Assembly: GCA_047975195.1 (NCBI GenBank)
Contig: JBKEDB010000027.1
Coordinates: 1-64,000, forward strand
Source of the DNA: Cumulibacter sp047975195
GTDB taxonomy: Bacteria > Actinomycetota > Actinomycetes > Mycobacteriales > Antricoccaceae
Reading direction: 5' to 3'
Length of the DNA: 64,000 nucleotides
Below, piece after piece: positions 34,822 to 43,878 of this stretch. The stretch's first letter is position 1; every line of letters starts with the position of its first letter. Below the pieces are notes generated by a model that saw only the letters and a list, made by a program, of their open reading frames with translations, had not been told where the DNA came from and searched no databases. The translations under genes were made by a program, and so were the position numbers.

Positions 34822-35964
34822 ATGAAGGTCAAGGCAGCAATCATGAAGACCCCCGACGCCCGGGAGTGGTCCGTGGAGACCATTGATGTCGGCGACCCGG
34901 TAGCCAGTGAGGTCCAGGTCAAATTGACCGTCTCGGGCTTATGCCACTCAGATGAGCATGTGCTCAATGGCGCCACCCCCATGGCGTTCCATCCGGTTCT
35001 TGGCGGGCACGAGGGTGCCGGCGTCGTGACCAAGGTCGGCCCCGGAGTCACCGACTACAAAGAAGGCGACCACGTCGTCCTGGCATTCATCCCGGCCTGC
35101 GGTAAGTGTCGCCCCTGCTCAAAGGGCCTGCAGAATCTCTGTGACCTCGGCGCCGGTCTGCTCACCGGTGAAGCCATCTCCGACGGCACCTTCCGCTACA
35201 ACACCGAAGCCGGCGATCCGATCGTCCCGATGTGCCTGCTGGGCACCTTCTCGCCGTACGTCACGGTGCACGAGGCTTCCGTCGTCAAGATTGAGGACGA
35301 CATCCCGCTGGATAAGGCCGCGCTACTTGGCTGCGGCGTATCCACCGGTTGGGGATCGGCCACCGAGATCGGCGGCACCAAGGTTGGCGACACGGTCGTC
35401 GTGATGGGCTGCGGCGGCGTCGGTATGAATGCCGTCCAAGGCGCAGCCTCCGCAGGCGCACGGTACGTCGTCGCCGTCGATCCGGTCGAGTCCAAGCGCG
35501 AGAAGGCGATGGAACTCGGCGCTACCCACGCATTCGCCTCGATGGAAGAAGCGATGGAGCCGGTGAACGAACTGACCTGGGGCACCATGGCTGACGTCAC
35601 CATTGAGACCGTAGGCGACGTTCAGGGTGAGGACATCAAGGCGTGCACCGACATCACCGGTAAGGGCGGCACCATCGTCGTCACGGGCATGGGTGATTAC
35701 CAGAAAGAGGACGTCAAGCTCTCGCTCTTCGAGCTGACGCTGCTACAGAAGCGCGTGCAGGGTGCGATCTTCGGCGGCACCAGCCCGCGCACCCAGATCC
35801 CGCACCTGGTCAACATGTACCGCTCGGGTCAGCTCAAGCTCGACGAACTGATCACCAAGGAGTACACGCTGGATCAGATCAACGAGGGCTACCAGGACAT
35901 GCGTGACGGCAAGAACGTCCGCGGTGTTGTCCGCTACACGGACGCAGACATCGTGAGCGCCTAG
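34822..35964 (+). CDS. NDMA-type zinc alcohol dehydrogenase, copy 1
   Basis: 380 aa from ATG 34822 behind AGGAGGAG. Class III-like zinc alcohol dehydrogenase: catalytic zinc motif SGLCHSDEH and GHEGAGVV, structural zinc cluster CGKCRPCSKGLQNLC, cofactor-binding GCGGVGMNAVQG. The overall pattern is that of NDMA-dependent dehydrogenases with tightly bound NAD, which oxidise alcohols using an electron acceptor other than free NAD. It is the first of three tandem paralogues and is followed by a strong hairpin. Confidence 0.88.
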   Translation: MKVKAAIMKTPDAREWSVETIDVGDPVASEVQVKLTVSGLCHSDEHVLNGATPMAFHPVLGGHEGAGVVTKVGPGVTDYKEGDHVVLAFIPACGKCRPCSKGLQNLCDLGAGLLTGEAISDGTFRYNTEAGDPIVPMCLLGTFSPYVTVHEASVVKIEDDIPLDKAALLGCGVSTGWGSATEIGGTKVGDTVVVMGCGGVGMNAVQGAASAGARYVVAVDPVESKREKAMELGATHAFASMEEAMEPVNELTWGTMADVTIETVGDVQGEDIKACTDITGKGGTIVVTGMGDYQKEDVKLSLFELTLLQKRVQGAIFGGTSPRTQIPHLVNMYRSGQLKLDELITKEYTLDQINEGYQDMRDGKNVRGVVRYTDADIVSA

Positions 35965-35977
35965 ATCCACCACCCAG

Positions 35978-36013
35978 AGGCACCCGCTTTTCTATACTGG
36001 AAAGCGGGTGCCT
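35978..36013 (+). terminator. Terminator after dehydrogenase copy 1
   Basis: AGGCACCCGCTTT pairs perfectly with AAAGCGGGTGCCT (13 bp, 10-base loop), followed by TTCGG. Confidence 0.85.
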
Positions 36014-36106
36014 TTCGGCGTTCCTGGACCGTCGCCGCAATCCAACTGCCGTGATACGAGGCACATCTGGCAGGCTGTCTATAGAAAAAGAAAGCCGAGG
36101 AGTGTC

Positions 36107-37243
36107 ATGAAGTTGAACGCAGCCGTCCTGAACGGCGTCGGGCAGGACTGGGAAATCCGCGAGATCGAACTTGGCGACCCTGTCGCCGGGGAGGTCCAGG
36201 TCAAACTGACAGCATCTGGCTTGTGCCACTCCGATGAGCACCTGCGCACCGGCGCGAGCCCGGTACCGTTCATGCCAGTCATCGGCGGACACGAAGGGGC
36301 CGGCGTGGTGACCAAGGTCGGACCCGGGGTCAGCAACTTCGAAGAGGGCGACCACGTCGTACTCGCGTTCATCCCGGCGTGCGGTAAGTGCCGAATGTGC
36401 GCCAAGGGCCTGCAAAATCTGTGCGATCTCGGCGCTGGACTGGTCAAGGGGAAGGCTATCGCCGACCGCACGTTCCGTTACACCGTCGACGGTCAGCCGG
36501 CCATCCCGATGTGTTTGCTGGGCACTTTCTCGCCGTACGTCACGGTGCACGAGGCGTCCGTGGTGAAGATTGAGAAGGACATCCCGCTGGATAAGGCCGC
36601 GCTACTTGGCTGCGGCGTGTCCACCGGTTGGGGTTCAGCCACCGAGATCGGTGGCACGAAGGCCGGCGACACGGTCGTTGTGATGGGCTGCGGCGGCGTC
36701 GGCATGAACGCCGTCCAGGGCGCGGCAGCCGCTGGCGCGCGATACGTCGTCGCCGTCGACCCCGTCGAGACCAAGCGCGAACAGGCCATGCAGCTCGGCG
36801 CCACCCACGCGTACGCCTCGATCGAAGAGGCAATGGGCCCGGTCGCTGACATCAGCTGGGGCACGATGGCCGACGTCAGCATCATCACCGTCGGAGATAT
36901 TCAGGGCGAGGACGTCCAGGCTGCTGCGGGTATCACCGGGAAAGGCGGCACCATCGTCGTCACCGGGATGGGCGACTTCGCCAAACAAGACGTGAAGTTG
37001 AACCTTTTTGAACTCACCCTGCTGCAGAAGAACCTTCAGGGTGCGATCTTCGGCGGGATCGGTCCGCGCCAGCAGATTCCACAATTGCTGGGTATGTACC
37101 GCTCGGGTCAGCTCAAGCTCGACGAACTGATCACCAAGGAGTACAAGCTCTCGGAAATCAACCAGGGCTACCAGGACATGCGCGACGGCAAGAACATCCG
37201 CGGCATCATCCGCTACACGGAAGAAGACTGGGCCGGCCGGTAA
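36107..37243 (+). CDS. NDMA-type zinc alcohol dehydrogenase, copy 2
   Basis: 378 aa from ATG 36107, preceded by GAGGAGTG. Same architecture as copy 1: SGLCHSDEHL, CGKCRMCAKGLQNLC, GCGGVGMNAVQG. It differs most in the cofactor-side region (VADISWGTMADVSIITVGDI instead of the ELTWGTMADVTIETVGDV form) and near the end (GIGPRQQIPQLLGMY), which may change substrate choice. Its 3' end is nearly the same as that of copy 3. It has its own leader of about 90 bp and its own terminator. Confidence 0.88.
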   Translation: MKLNAAVLNGVGQDWEIREIELGDPVAGEVQVKLTASGLCHSDEHLRTGASPVPFMPVIGGHEGAGVVTKVGPGVSNFEEGDHVVLAFIPACGKCRMCAKGLQNLCDLGAGLVKGKAIADRTFRYTVDGQPAIPMCLLGTFSPYVTVHEASVVKIEKDIPLDKAALLGCGVSTGWGSATEIGGTKAGDTVVVMGCGGVGMNAVQGAAAAGARYVVAVDPVETKREQAMQLGATHAYASIEEAMGPVADISWGTMADVSIITVGDIQGEDVQAAAGITGKGGTIVVTGMGDFAKQDVKLNLFELTLLQKNLQGAIFGGIGPRQQIPQLLGMYRSGQLKLDELITKEYKLSEINQGYQDMRDGKNIRGIIRYTEEDWAGR

Positions 37244-37278
37244 CACAGTCCGTCAATATTCCGATCCGAGTTGCACCC

Positions 37279-37312
37279 ACACGCGGTGCGCCCCATGCGG
37301 CGCACCGCGTGT
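37279..37312 (+). terminator. Terminator after dehydrogenase copy 2
   Basis: ACACGCGGTGCGCC pairs perfectly with GGCGCACCGCGTGT (14 bp) around the loop CCATGC. Confidence 0.85.
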
Positions 37313-37439
37313 TGTCATCGGATTACCCTGCTCACGATCGGTTGTATCAATCGATCTGTCCGCATGTCGGACGCCGGTGGCGTCGGGTGTCACATAGTGA
37401 TGTGCTCATCACAGCATTGACCGCGCGAAAGGACTCATT

Positions 37440-38576
37440 ATGAAGACCAAGGGTGCTGTACTGCTGAGCCCGGAGGACAAGGAGTGGACCGTCACCGACA
37501 TCGACGTCGGCGAACCGGTCGCTGGCGAGGTCATGGTCAAACTCGCAGCTTCTGGCCTTTGCCACTCCGACGAACATCTGCTGACCGGGGCGAGCCCGAT
37601 CCCGACGTATCCAATGATCGGCGGCCACGAAGGCGCCGGCGAAGTGGTCAAAGTGGGTGAGGGCGTCACCGGCATCGAGGTAGGCGACCACGTCGTACTC
37701 GCATTCATCCCCGCGTGCGGAAAGTGCCGTCCATGCTCCAAGGGACTCCATAACCTGTGCGACGAGGGCGCCCGTTTGCTGACCGGCCAGGCCATCGCCG
37801 ACGACACGTTCCGAGTCACCAAGGACGGTCAGCCAGTACCGCAGATGTGCCTGCTGGGCACGTTCTCGCCGTACGTCACGGTGCACGAGCACTCGGTGGT
37901 GAAGGTTGAGAAGGATGTCCCGCTGCACAAGGTTGCGCTCATTGGCTGCGGCGTCTCCACCGGCTGGGGTTCGGCTACCGCGATCGGTGGGGTTTCGGTT
38001 GGCGACACGGTCGTGATCATGGGGTGCGGCGGCGTCGGCATGAACGCCGTTCAAGGCGCAGCCGCAGCCGGCGCGCGGTATGTGGTCGCGGTCGATCCGG
38101 TGGAACTCAAGCGCGAGAAGGCGATGGAACTCGGCGCTACCCATGCATTCGCCTCCATGGAAGAGGCAATGGAACCGGTGAACCAACTGACCTGGGGCAC
38201 CATGGCTGACGTCACCATTGAGACCGTGGGTGACGTTCAGGGTGAGGACATCAAGGCGTGCACTGACATCACCGGTAAGGGCGGCACCGTCGTTGTCACC
38301 GGCATGGGTGACGCCGCTAAGGAGGACGTCAAACTCTCGCTCTTCGAGCTGACGCTGCTACAGAAGCGTGTGCAGGGTGCGATCTTCGGCGGCACCAGCC
38401 CGCGCACGACGATCCCCCACCTGGTCAATATGTACCGCTCGGGTCAGCTCAAGCTCGACGAACTGATCACCAAGGAGTACAAGCTCTCGGAAATCAACCA
38501 GGGCTACCAGGACATGCGCGACGGTAAGAACATCCGCGGCATCATCCGCTACACCGAGGAAGACTGGGCCGTATAG
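37440..38576 (+). CDS. NDMA-type zinc alcohol dehydrogenase, copy 3
   Basis: 378 aa from ATG 37440. Motifs as in the other copies: SGLCHSDEHL, CGKCRPCSKGLHNLC, GCGGVGMNAVQG. The middle (about 38107-38290) is almost the same at base level as copy 1, while the end (about 38470-38570) is almost the same as copy 2. This mosaic suggests recombination among the copies. It has its own terminator and probably its own promoter. Confidence 0.88.
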   Translation: MKTKGAVLLSPEDKEWTVTDIDVGEPVAGEVMVKLAASGLCHSDEHLLTGASPIPTYPMIGGHEGAGEVVKVGEGVTGIEVGDHVVLAFIPACGKCRPCSKGLHNLCDEGARLLTGQAIADDTFRVTKDGQPVPQMCLLGTFSPYVTVHEHSVVKVEKDVPLHKVALIGCGVSTGWGSATAIGGVSVGDTVVIMGCGGVGMNAVQGAAAAGARYVVAVDPVELKREKAMELGATHAFASMEEAMEPVNQLTWGTMADVTIETVGDVQGEDIKACTDITGKGGTVVVTGMGDAAKEDVKLSLFELTLLQKRVQGAIFGGTSPRTTIPHLVNMYRSGQLKLDELITKEYKLSEINQGYQDMRDGKNIRGIIRYTEEDWAV

Positions 38577-38627
38577 GTCTCATCTCTCCGGTCGGCGCAT
38601 GGCGTCGGTATGGGGGCACGGACACCC

Positions 38628-38661
38628 GAGGGGCGGCGGAACAGATGTTCCGCCGCCCCTC
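38628..38661 (+). terminator. Terminator after dehydrogenase copy 3
   Basis: GAGGGGCGGCGGAAC pairs perfectly with GTTCCGCCGCCCCTC (15 bp) around AGAT, followed by TCTCTG. Confidence 0.85.
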
Positions 38662-38696
38662 TCTGTGCGGGTATCGGCCATACCGGTCATGGACAC

Positions 38697-39155
38697 CTAC
38701 GCGGCGAAGGCAGCGCTTCGGCCGAGCGGCGTCACCGCGCTAGCGACCGCCGGCTCGGGCCGAGCGGGCATCAGTACCCGACGCGCGAGCCGCGAGTACG
38801 GCGCCCATTCGGCAGGGCGGCGAACCGCCGCACCGGTGGCACGGGCGAGCGCGTCGAACACATCCTCTATATAAGAGTCATAGAGCGGACGCCCTACGCT
38901 CATCCACCACAATCTGGCCTTCAATCCCGACCGGACCTGCAACCGGTGCCGAACCTCGCATGCGAGTCGGTCTTGGCGGATTTCATAGGCGTGAGCGCCG
39001 ACTAGCGGGCCCTCGATCCGGTGCTCGCCCTCAGCGAGGTCGAGCGGACCGAACATCGGATGCCCCGGAAGCTCCGCGGTGCCCAACATCGCCAGCGTCT
39101 CCCGTACGTCGCATGCTCGAATTGGGTATCGGCGGCGTCGAGTTTCGGTAATCAC
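38697..39155 (-). CDS. Hypothetical protein, about 152 aa
   Basis: Read from GTG 39155, placed 6 bases after a run of nine G on this strand (39162-39170) that can act as a crude ribosome binding site; the frame is open to 39305 but the extra part lacks protein character. The product holds ARLWWMSVGRPLYDSYIEDV and a basic end (YSRLARRVLMPARPEP). I recognise no family. It is divergent from the siderophore operon, and the iron box lies between the two, so joint regulation is possible. Confidence 0.5.
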   Translation of the reverse strand: MITETRRRRYPIRACDVRETLAMLGTAELPGHPMFGPLDLAEGEHRIEGPLVGAHAYEIRQDRLACEVRHRLQVRSGLKARLWWMSVGRPLYDSYIEDVFDALARATGAAVRRPAEWAPYSRLARRVLMPARPEPAVASAVTPLGRSAAFAA

Positions 39156-39315
39156 TTCGGTCCCCCCCCCATCGCCTCTGCCGACAAGTCTGGCGGCTCG
39201 GCGCGCTGAGCGGATCAGCCCAGCGGATGAATCACTGTCCCCCTCAGGGACGATGCGACCGGTGGCCGCGTTCCACCCGTCGACCGGGCGGTGCGCATAG
39301 AGCAAACGACCTATG

Positions 39316-39334
39316 TAAGGTTAGGCAAGGCTAA
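39316..39334 (+). promoter_or_regulatory. IdeR/DmdR-type iron box
   Basis: TAAGGTTAGGCAAGGCTAA matches the actinobacterial iron-box consensus TTAGGTTAGGCTAACCTAA at 15 of 19 positions. It lies 26 bp before the first siderophore gene, where an iron-loaded repressor would block transcription. Confidence 0.8.
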
Positions 39335-39360
39335 TTTACTTCCGTGAGCGAGGAGGACGG

Positions 39361-40122
39361 GTGGCGAGAACGGTCGTGGTTACCGGGGCCGCATCGGGCA
39401 TCGGTCGTGCGCTTGCCCTCAGTCTCGCAGCAGACGGGGCCAACATCGCGTTACTCGACATCGCCGCCGAACCGCTCGCGGATCTCGCCGCCGAATGCGC
39501 ACTGCACGCCACGGGCGATCACATCACGCATCGCGTAGTCGACGTAGCCGACTCCGTCGCCGTCGAACGCGCCTTTGCAGAGATCACCGCTGAGGTTGGC
39601 CCGCTGGACGCCCTGGCCTGTACCGCCGGGATCCTGCGTCCCGCCGGCCTGAGCGACACCACCGCCGAGAATTGGAACGCGCACTTCGCAGTGAATACGA
39701 ATGGCGTCCTGCATTGCCTACAGTCCGCTACCCCACGCCTACGTGATCACGGTTCGGTCGTCGTCGTCAGCTCAAATGCCGCTCGGGTACCGCGCACCGG
39801 GATGCTCGGCTACGCCGCGTCGAAGGCCGCGACCTCGGCGTTGGTCAGGTGTGCCGGGCTAGAACTCAGTGGCCGCGGAATCCGGTGCAATATCGTAGAA
39901 CCCGGCACGACCCGGACCCCGATGCTTGACTCGCTGTACAACGGCGCGGAAGGCGTGGCGCAGGCGATTAGCGGAGACCCCGCGACGTACCGACTCGGGA
40001 TCCCGCTTGGCCGGGCCGCTGAGCCCGAGGACGTCGCCGCGGTTATTGGTTTCCTCCTTTCGGATGCCGCACGCCACGTCACCCTGCAACAGTTGTACGT
40101 CGATGGAGGTGCATCGCTGTGA
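39361..40122 (+). CDS. entA: 2,3-dihydro-2,3-dihydroxybenzoate dehydrogenase
   Basis: 253 aa from GTG 39361 with GAGGAGGA upstream. Short-chain dehydrogenase: cofactor motif VTGAASGIGRAL, then the ACTAGILRP strand, active-site Tyr and Lys in MLGYAASKAATSAL. The operon context fixes the role: it forms 2,3-dihydroxybenzoate in the last step of the aryl-acid pathway. The stop overlaps the next start by four bases. Confidence 0.88.
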   Translation: MARTVVVTGAASGIGRALALSLAADGANIALLDIAAEPLADLAAECALHATGDHITHRVVDVADSVAVERAFAEITAEVGPLDALACTAGILRPAGLSDTTAENWNAHFAVNTNGVLHCLQSATPRLRDHGSVVVVSSNAARVPRTGMLGYAASKAATSALVRCAGLELSGRGIRCNIVEPGTTRTPMLDSLYNGAEGVAQAISGDPATYRLGIPLGRAAEPEDVAAVIGFLLSDAARHVTLQQLYVDGGASL

Positions 40123-41231
40123 CCACGGCGATTCCCACGCAGATGTCTACCGGAGCCGCAACCGCTACCTTCCTCGGCGATTGCGGGCGGGTTTCCGCCG
40201 ACATCACCCACACCTGGGTGACCGAGGGCAGCAATCAGGACTGGGCCGACGTCGTTACCAGCGCATTGGGCCCCGAGGAGCGCGCGATCGCGTCCCTCGC
40301 ATTCCGCTCGAGGGGCGCCGCAGTAGCGCACCGCCTGGCTGCGCACGCGTCCGCGCCCATCGAGCATCACCAGGAGACCGGTGAACGCCAGCACACCGTC
40401 GTCGACGTGATCGACGAAGGCCGCTACGCCGATATGGTGACCAAAGCCGTGCGTGAGATCCACTCCAGCGAGCTGCAGAAGGTGGTGCTCGGGCGCACGG
40501 TCGATGTGATAAGCGAACCGCCGCTGCGCGCCGAGACCCTCGTCGGGCAACTGCAAGACACCCGACCCGGCAAGTACATCTTCAGTGTTCCACTCGCCGA
40601 GGACCCGCACGCGCCCATCATTCTGGGCGCGAGCCCTGAACTATTGGTGCGCCGCCGCGGCCTCGACATCGCCAGCGTGCCGCTCGCCGGGTCAATCCCT
40701 CGGTCGACCGATCCACGTGTCGACCGTGAACGCGCAGAAGCACTCGCGGCATCGTCGAAAGACCAGGCAGAGCACGCGTTCGTCGTCGATGGAATCCGAG
40801 AGGTGCTCGAACCACTCTGCGAGCGGTACTACGCTGCATCGAGCCCCGAACTCCTCTCCACGGACACCATGTGGCACCTAGCCACCCCGATCCGAGCTCG
40901 GTTGCGCGATGACGACTCGCGGTTCAGCGCACTCCACCTGGCCCAGATGCTGCAGCCGACCGCGGCCGTCGGTGGATACCCCGCAGCGTTGGCCGAACGA
41001 GTCATCGACGAACTTGAAGGCGACGTCCGCGGTCACCTCGCGGGCGCTGTCGGTTGGGTTGATGGCAGCGGCAATGGTGAGTTCGCGTTAACCATTCGCA
41101 GCGGCGTACTACATGGAAATCGGTTCCGCCTATTCGCCGGCGCCGGAATCGTCGACGGGTCGGATCCGGCGTTGGAGACGACCGAAGTCGCCTCGAAGTT
41201 ACGCACGATGATGAAGGCGGTCGGTCTGTGA
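40119..41231 (+). CDS. entC: Isochorismate synthase
   Basis: 370 aa from GTG 40119, overlapping entA. Chorismate-binding enzyme: LQKVVLGRTVDV, ILGASPELLVRRRG, LAGSIPRS, then the C-terminal active-site block LHLAQMLQPTAAVGGYPAAL and FRLFAGAGIVDGSDPALE. It converts chorismate to isochorismate, the first committed step. The overlap with entE (GTGA) supports one transcript. Confidence 0.9.
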   Translation: MTTAIPTQMSTGAATATFLGDCGRVSADITHTWVTEGSNQDWADVVTSALGPEERAIASLAFRSRGAAVAHRLAAHASAPIEHHQETGERQHTVVDVIDEGRYADMVTKAVREIHSSELQKVVLGRTVDVISEPPLRAETLVGQLQDTRPGKYIFSVPLAEDPHAPIILGASPELLVRRRGLDIASVPLAGSIPRSTDPRVDRERAEALAASSKDQAEHAFVVDGIREVLEPLCERYYAASSPELLSTDTMWHLATPIRARLRDDDSRFSALHLAQMLQPTAAVGGYPAALAERVIDELEGDVRGHLAGAVGWVDGSGNGEFALTIRSGVLHGNRFRLFAGAGIVDGSDPALETTEVASKLRTMMKAVGL

Positions 41232-42883
41232 CCGCGCAGCCGACGCGATCAGCTCCGCTACCCATCACAGGGTGGCCGGAGGCGGACGCCGCCCGCTACC
41301 GAGAACTCGGCTTGTGGACTGGTGAAACGTTCGCGGAGTTCGTCATCGAGCGCTCCGCCAGATTTGCCGACAATCCCGCACTCGTCGGGCGCGACGCGCG
41401 CGGCGCCGAAGCCCGCTGGACCTATCGGGAACTCGGCGAACAAGCCGACGCTATGGCCCGCCGATTGCGAGCGCTCGGGGTGCAGCCCGGCGATCGCGTC
41501 GTACTAACGCTGCCGAATATCGTCGAGTACGTCGCCGCTGTGCTCGGCACTTTCCGCCTCGGTGCCTTACCCGTCTTCGGTATGCCGAACCATCGAGAGG
41601 CCGAACTCACCGAGTTCTGCACGCTCGCGGACGCCGCGGCCATCGTGATCTGCGGTGATGTCGACGGATATGACCACGTGGCTCTCGTGGAACGCGTTGC
41701 TGAGCGACTGCGTTCGGCAGGTGTCGCTGAGCCAGTCATCCTTGACGTGCTTGACGGATATGACGAGGAAGCAGCGTCTACACCGCTGCCGATGCCGACC
41801 TTGACGGCCCACGATATCGCCTTTCTGCAACTCTCCGGCGGAACGACCGGAGTCTCGAAACTGATTCCGCGGACCGCGGATGATTACCTCTATTCGGTGC
41901 GTGGCTCGGTGGACATCTGCGGCCTGGATGAGGACACCGTAATGCTCGTGGTGCTGCCGGCCGCGCACAACTTTCCGATGAGTTCGCCCGGCATCCTCGG
42001 CGCGCTGCACGTCGGCGCGAAGATCGTGCTCGCCCGCACTCCGGATCCGCGTACCTCCTTCGGGTTGATCTCCGCCGAGCGGGTCAGCACCGTCGCGTTG
42101 GTGCCCCCGCTCGCTCAGGCATGGGTTTCCTCGGCCCGCCGCCGGTCACCTGACCTCGCTAGTCTGCAGACGATCCAGGTCGGCGGGGCGCGGCTGAATG
42201 ACGTTGTGGCGCGCGATATCCGGCCCGTGCTCGGCGCCCGGTTGCAGCAGGTTTTCGGGATGGCCGAGGGTCTCGTGTGTTACACACGCGACGGTGATTC
42301 CGACGAACTCGTGGCCACGACACAAGGCGTCCCCATCAGTGAGTACGACGAAATCCGGGTCGTGGACGAGCACGATAACGACGTCACGCCTGGCGATGAG
42401 GGCAGCCTCCTGGTGCGTGGCCCTTACACGATTCGCAGTTACTACGGGGATATACCCGCGAACACGGACTCGTTTACCGATGACGGGTACTACCGAACCG
42501 GCGATCTAGTCCGTCGCTTATCCAGTGGGCATCTCATCGTGACCGGGCGAGACAAGGACCAGATCAACCGGGCCGGTGAGAAGGTCGCTAGCGCCGAACT
42601 TGAAGGCATGCTGCTGCAGCATCCCGACGTCCTCGATGCAGTCGCGATTGGGCTGCCCGATGCGCACCTCGGCGAGAGGATCTGTGTCGTGATCCGGACC
42701 GAGCCTGGCGTCAGTCGTCCGCGCAACCTGCGCCAACACCTCCGCGATACGGGACTAGCGCGTCATAAGATGCCGGATCAGTTCGAATACGTCGACTCCT
42801 TTCCCGAGACACACGTCGGGAAGAACAGCCGCCGAGCACTGCGCGCCCAACTGTCCGCAGAGTTGCAGACCGAGACCACCTGA
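41228..42883 (+). CDS. entE: 2,3-dihydroxybenzoate-AMP ligase
   Basis: 551 aa from GTG 41228. Adenylation enzyme of the aryl-acid class: the P-loop-like FLQLSGGTTGVSKLIPRT, the aryl pocket region VLPAAHNFPMSSPG, QVFGMAEGLVCYTRDGD, TGDLVRRLSSGHLIVTGRDK and the catalytic Lys near the end in ETHVGKNSRRAL. It activates 2,3-dihydroxybenzoate and loads it on the carrier domain of EntB. The stretch AHNFP is the usual aryl-acid form. Confidence 0.9.
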   Translation: MTAQPTRSAPLPITGWPEADAARYRELGLWTGETFAEFVIERSARFADNPALVGRDARGAEARWTYRELGEQADAMARRLRALGVQPGDRVVLTLPNIVEYVAAVLGTFRLGALPVFGMPNHREAELTEFCTLADAAAIVICGDVDGYDHVALVERVAERLRSAGVAEPVILDVLDGYDEEAASTPLPMPTLTAHDIAFLQLSGGTTGVSKLIPRTADDYLYSVRGSVDICGLDEDTVMLVVLPAAHNFPMSSPGILGALHVGAKIVLARTPDPRTSFGLISAERVSTVALVPPLAQAWVSSARRRSPDLASLQTIQVGGARLNDVVARDIRPVLGARLQQVFGMAEGLVCYTRDGDSDELVATTQGVPISEYDEIRVVDEHDNDVTPGDEGSLLVRGPYTIRSYYGDIPANTDSFTDDGYYRTGDLVRRLSSGHLIVTGRDKDQINRAGEKVASAELEGMLLQHPDVLDAVAIGLPDAHLGERICVVIRTEPGVSRPRNLRQHLRDTGLARHKMPDQFEYVDSFPETHVGKNSRRALRAQLSAELQTETT

Positions 42884-42964
42884 TCTACGGCGGTTGAAGC
42901 CCGGCAATCTGCCGGTTACCGAGATCGATACCACCGCAGATCCTCGAGACCCAAGGAGCCCGCC

Positions 42965-43870
42965 ATGCCGTTGCCGACGCTGATCGACTACACCGCCCCC
43001 GTCCCGCCGATCACCGACCTACCGGTCAATCGGGCCGAGTGGGCGCTTGAGGCCGAGCGAGCGGCGATTCTGGTACACGATATGCAGGAGTACTTCCTGC
43101 GGCCGTTCGCCGCTACGTGCCCGGCGCTGCAAAGCGCGCGCGAGGCCATCGCGCGCATCCTGTCGGCGGCCCGCATCGCCGAAGTGCCGGTGTACTACAC
43201 CGCCCAGCAGGGCGATCAAGATCAGACCAAACGGGGGCTACAGAAAGATCTGTGGGGGCCGGGGATGTCTGCTGACCCGGCGCACACCGACGTCGTCGCC
43301 GACCTCGCCCCGCTCGATCAGGACGTCGTGCTGACCAAGCACCGTTACAGCGCGTTCTATCACAGCGATCTTGCGCAGCGCCTACAGGCGCAGGGACGTC
43401 ACCAGCTGGTCATCGTGGGGGTCTACGCGCATATCGGGGTGACCGCAACCGCTCTCGACGCCTTCCAGCAGGAGATCCATCCGTTCCTCGTGGCGGATGG
43501 CGTCGCGGATTTTTCCGCTCCCGATCACTCCCGGGCACTGCAGCAGGTTGCCGCGTGCAGCGGAGTCGTTCTCCTGAGCGACGAGGTCATCGCGGCCTTC
43601 AGTAATGGTTCACGCGTGGGGGGCAGTGCTGACTGGGACGTCGTCCTCAACGAGGCCCTGGCGCGCGCAGTGCCGACTGACGTCGCCAGCGCGGTGCAGA
43701 ACGCACCCGAATCGGACATGTTCGAGTTAGGCCTCAATTCGTTGCAAGCGTTCGAGATACTCGACGATCTCGCCGACGCCGGGACGGCCATCGACTTCGG
43801 CGACTTTGTCCGTACGCCCACCCTCGCGTTTCTCCGAGCGCGCGGCAAGGTCGCAGCGCCGAGCGCCTAG
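42965..43870 (+). CDS. entB: Isochorismatase with aryl carrier domain
   Basis: 301 aa from ATG 42965 with AAGGAG upstream. Residues 1-210 are an isochorismatase domain (AILVHDMQEYFLRPF with the catalytic Asp; VLTKHRYSAFYHSDL; GVYAHIGVTATALDAFQQEI). Residues about 225-295 are a carrier domain with the phosphopantetheine Ser in FELGLNSLQAFEI. The residue before that Ser is Asn, whereas carrier domains nearly always have Asp there. The protein makes dihydro-dihydroxybenzoate and carries the aryl group to the NRPS. Confidence 0.9.
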   Translation: MPLPTLIDYTAPVPPITDLPVNRAEWALEAERAAILVHDMQEYFLRPFAATCPALQSAREAIARILSAARIAEVPVYYTAQQGDQDQTKRGLQKDLWGPGMSADPAHTDVVADLAPLDQDVVLTKHRYSAFYHSDLAQRLQAQGRHQLVIVGVYAHIGVTATALDAFQQEIHPFLVADGVADFSAPDHSRALQQVAACSGVVLLSDEVIAAFSNGSRVGGSADWDVVLNEALARAVPTDVASAVQNAPESDMFELGLNSLQAFEILDDLADAGTAIDFGDFVRTPTLAFLRARGKVAAPSA

Positions 43871-43878
43871 GGGCGCCG

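Noticed and set aside
38697..39305. Longer version of the hypothetical gene starting at 39305
   Set aside because: The first 50 residues cross the nine-base homopolymer and lack protein character; GTG 39155 is a better start.
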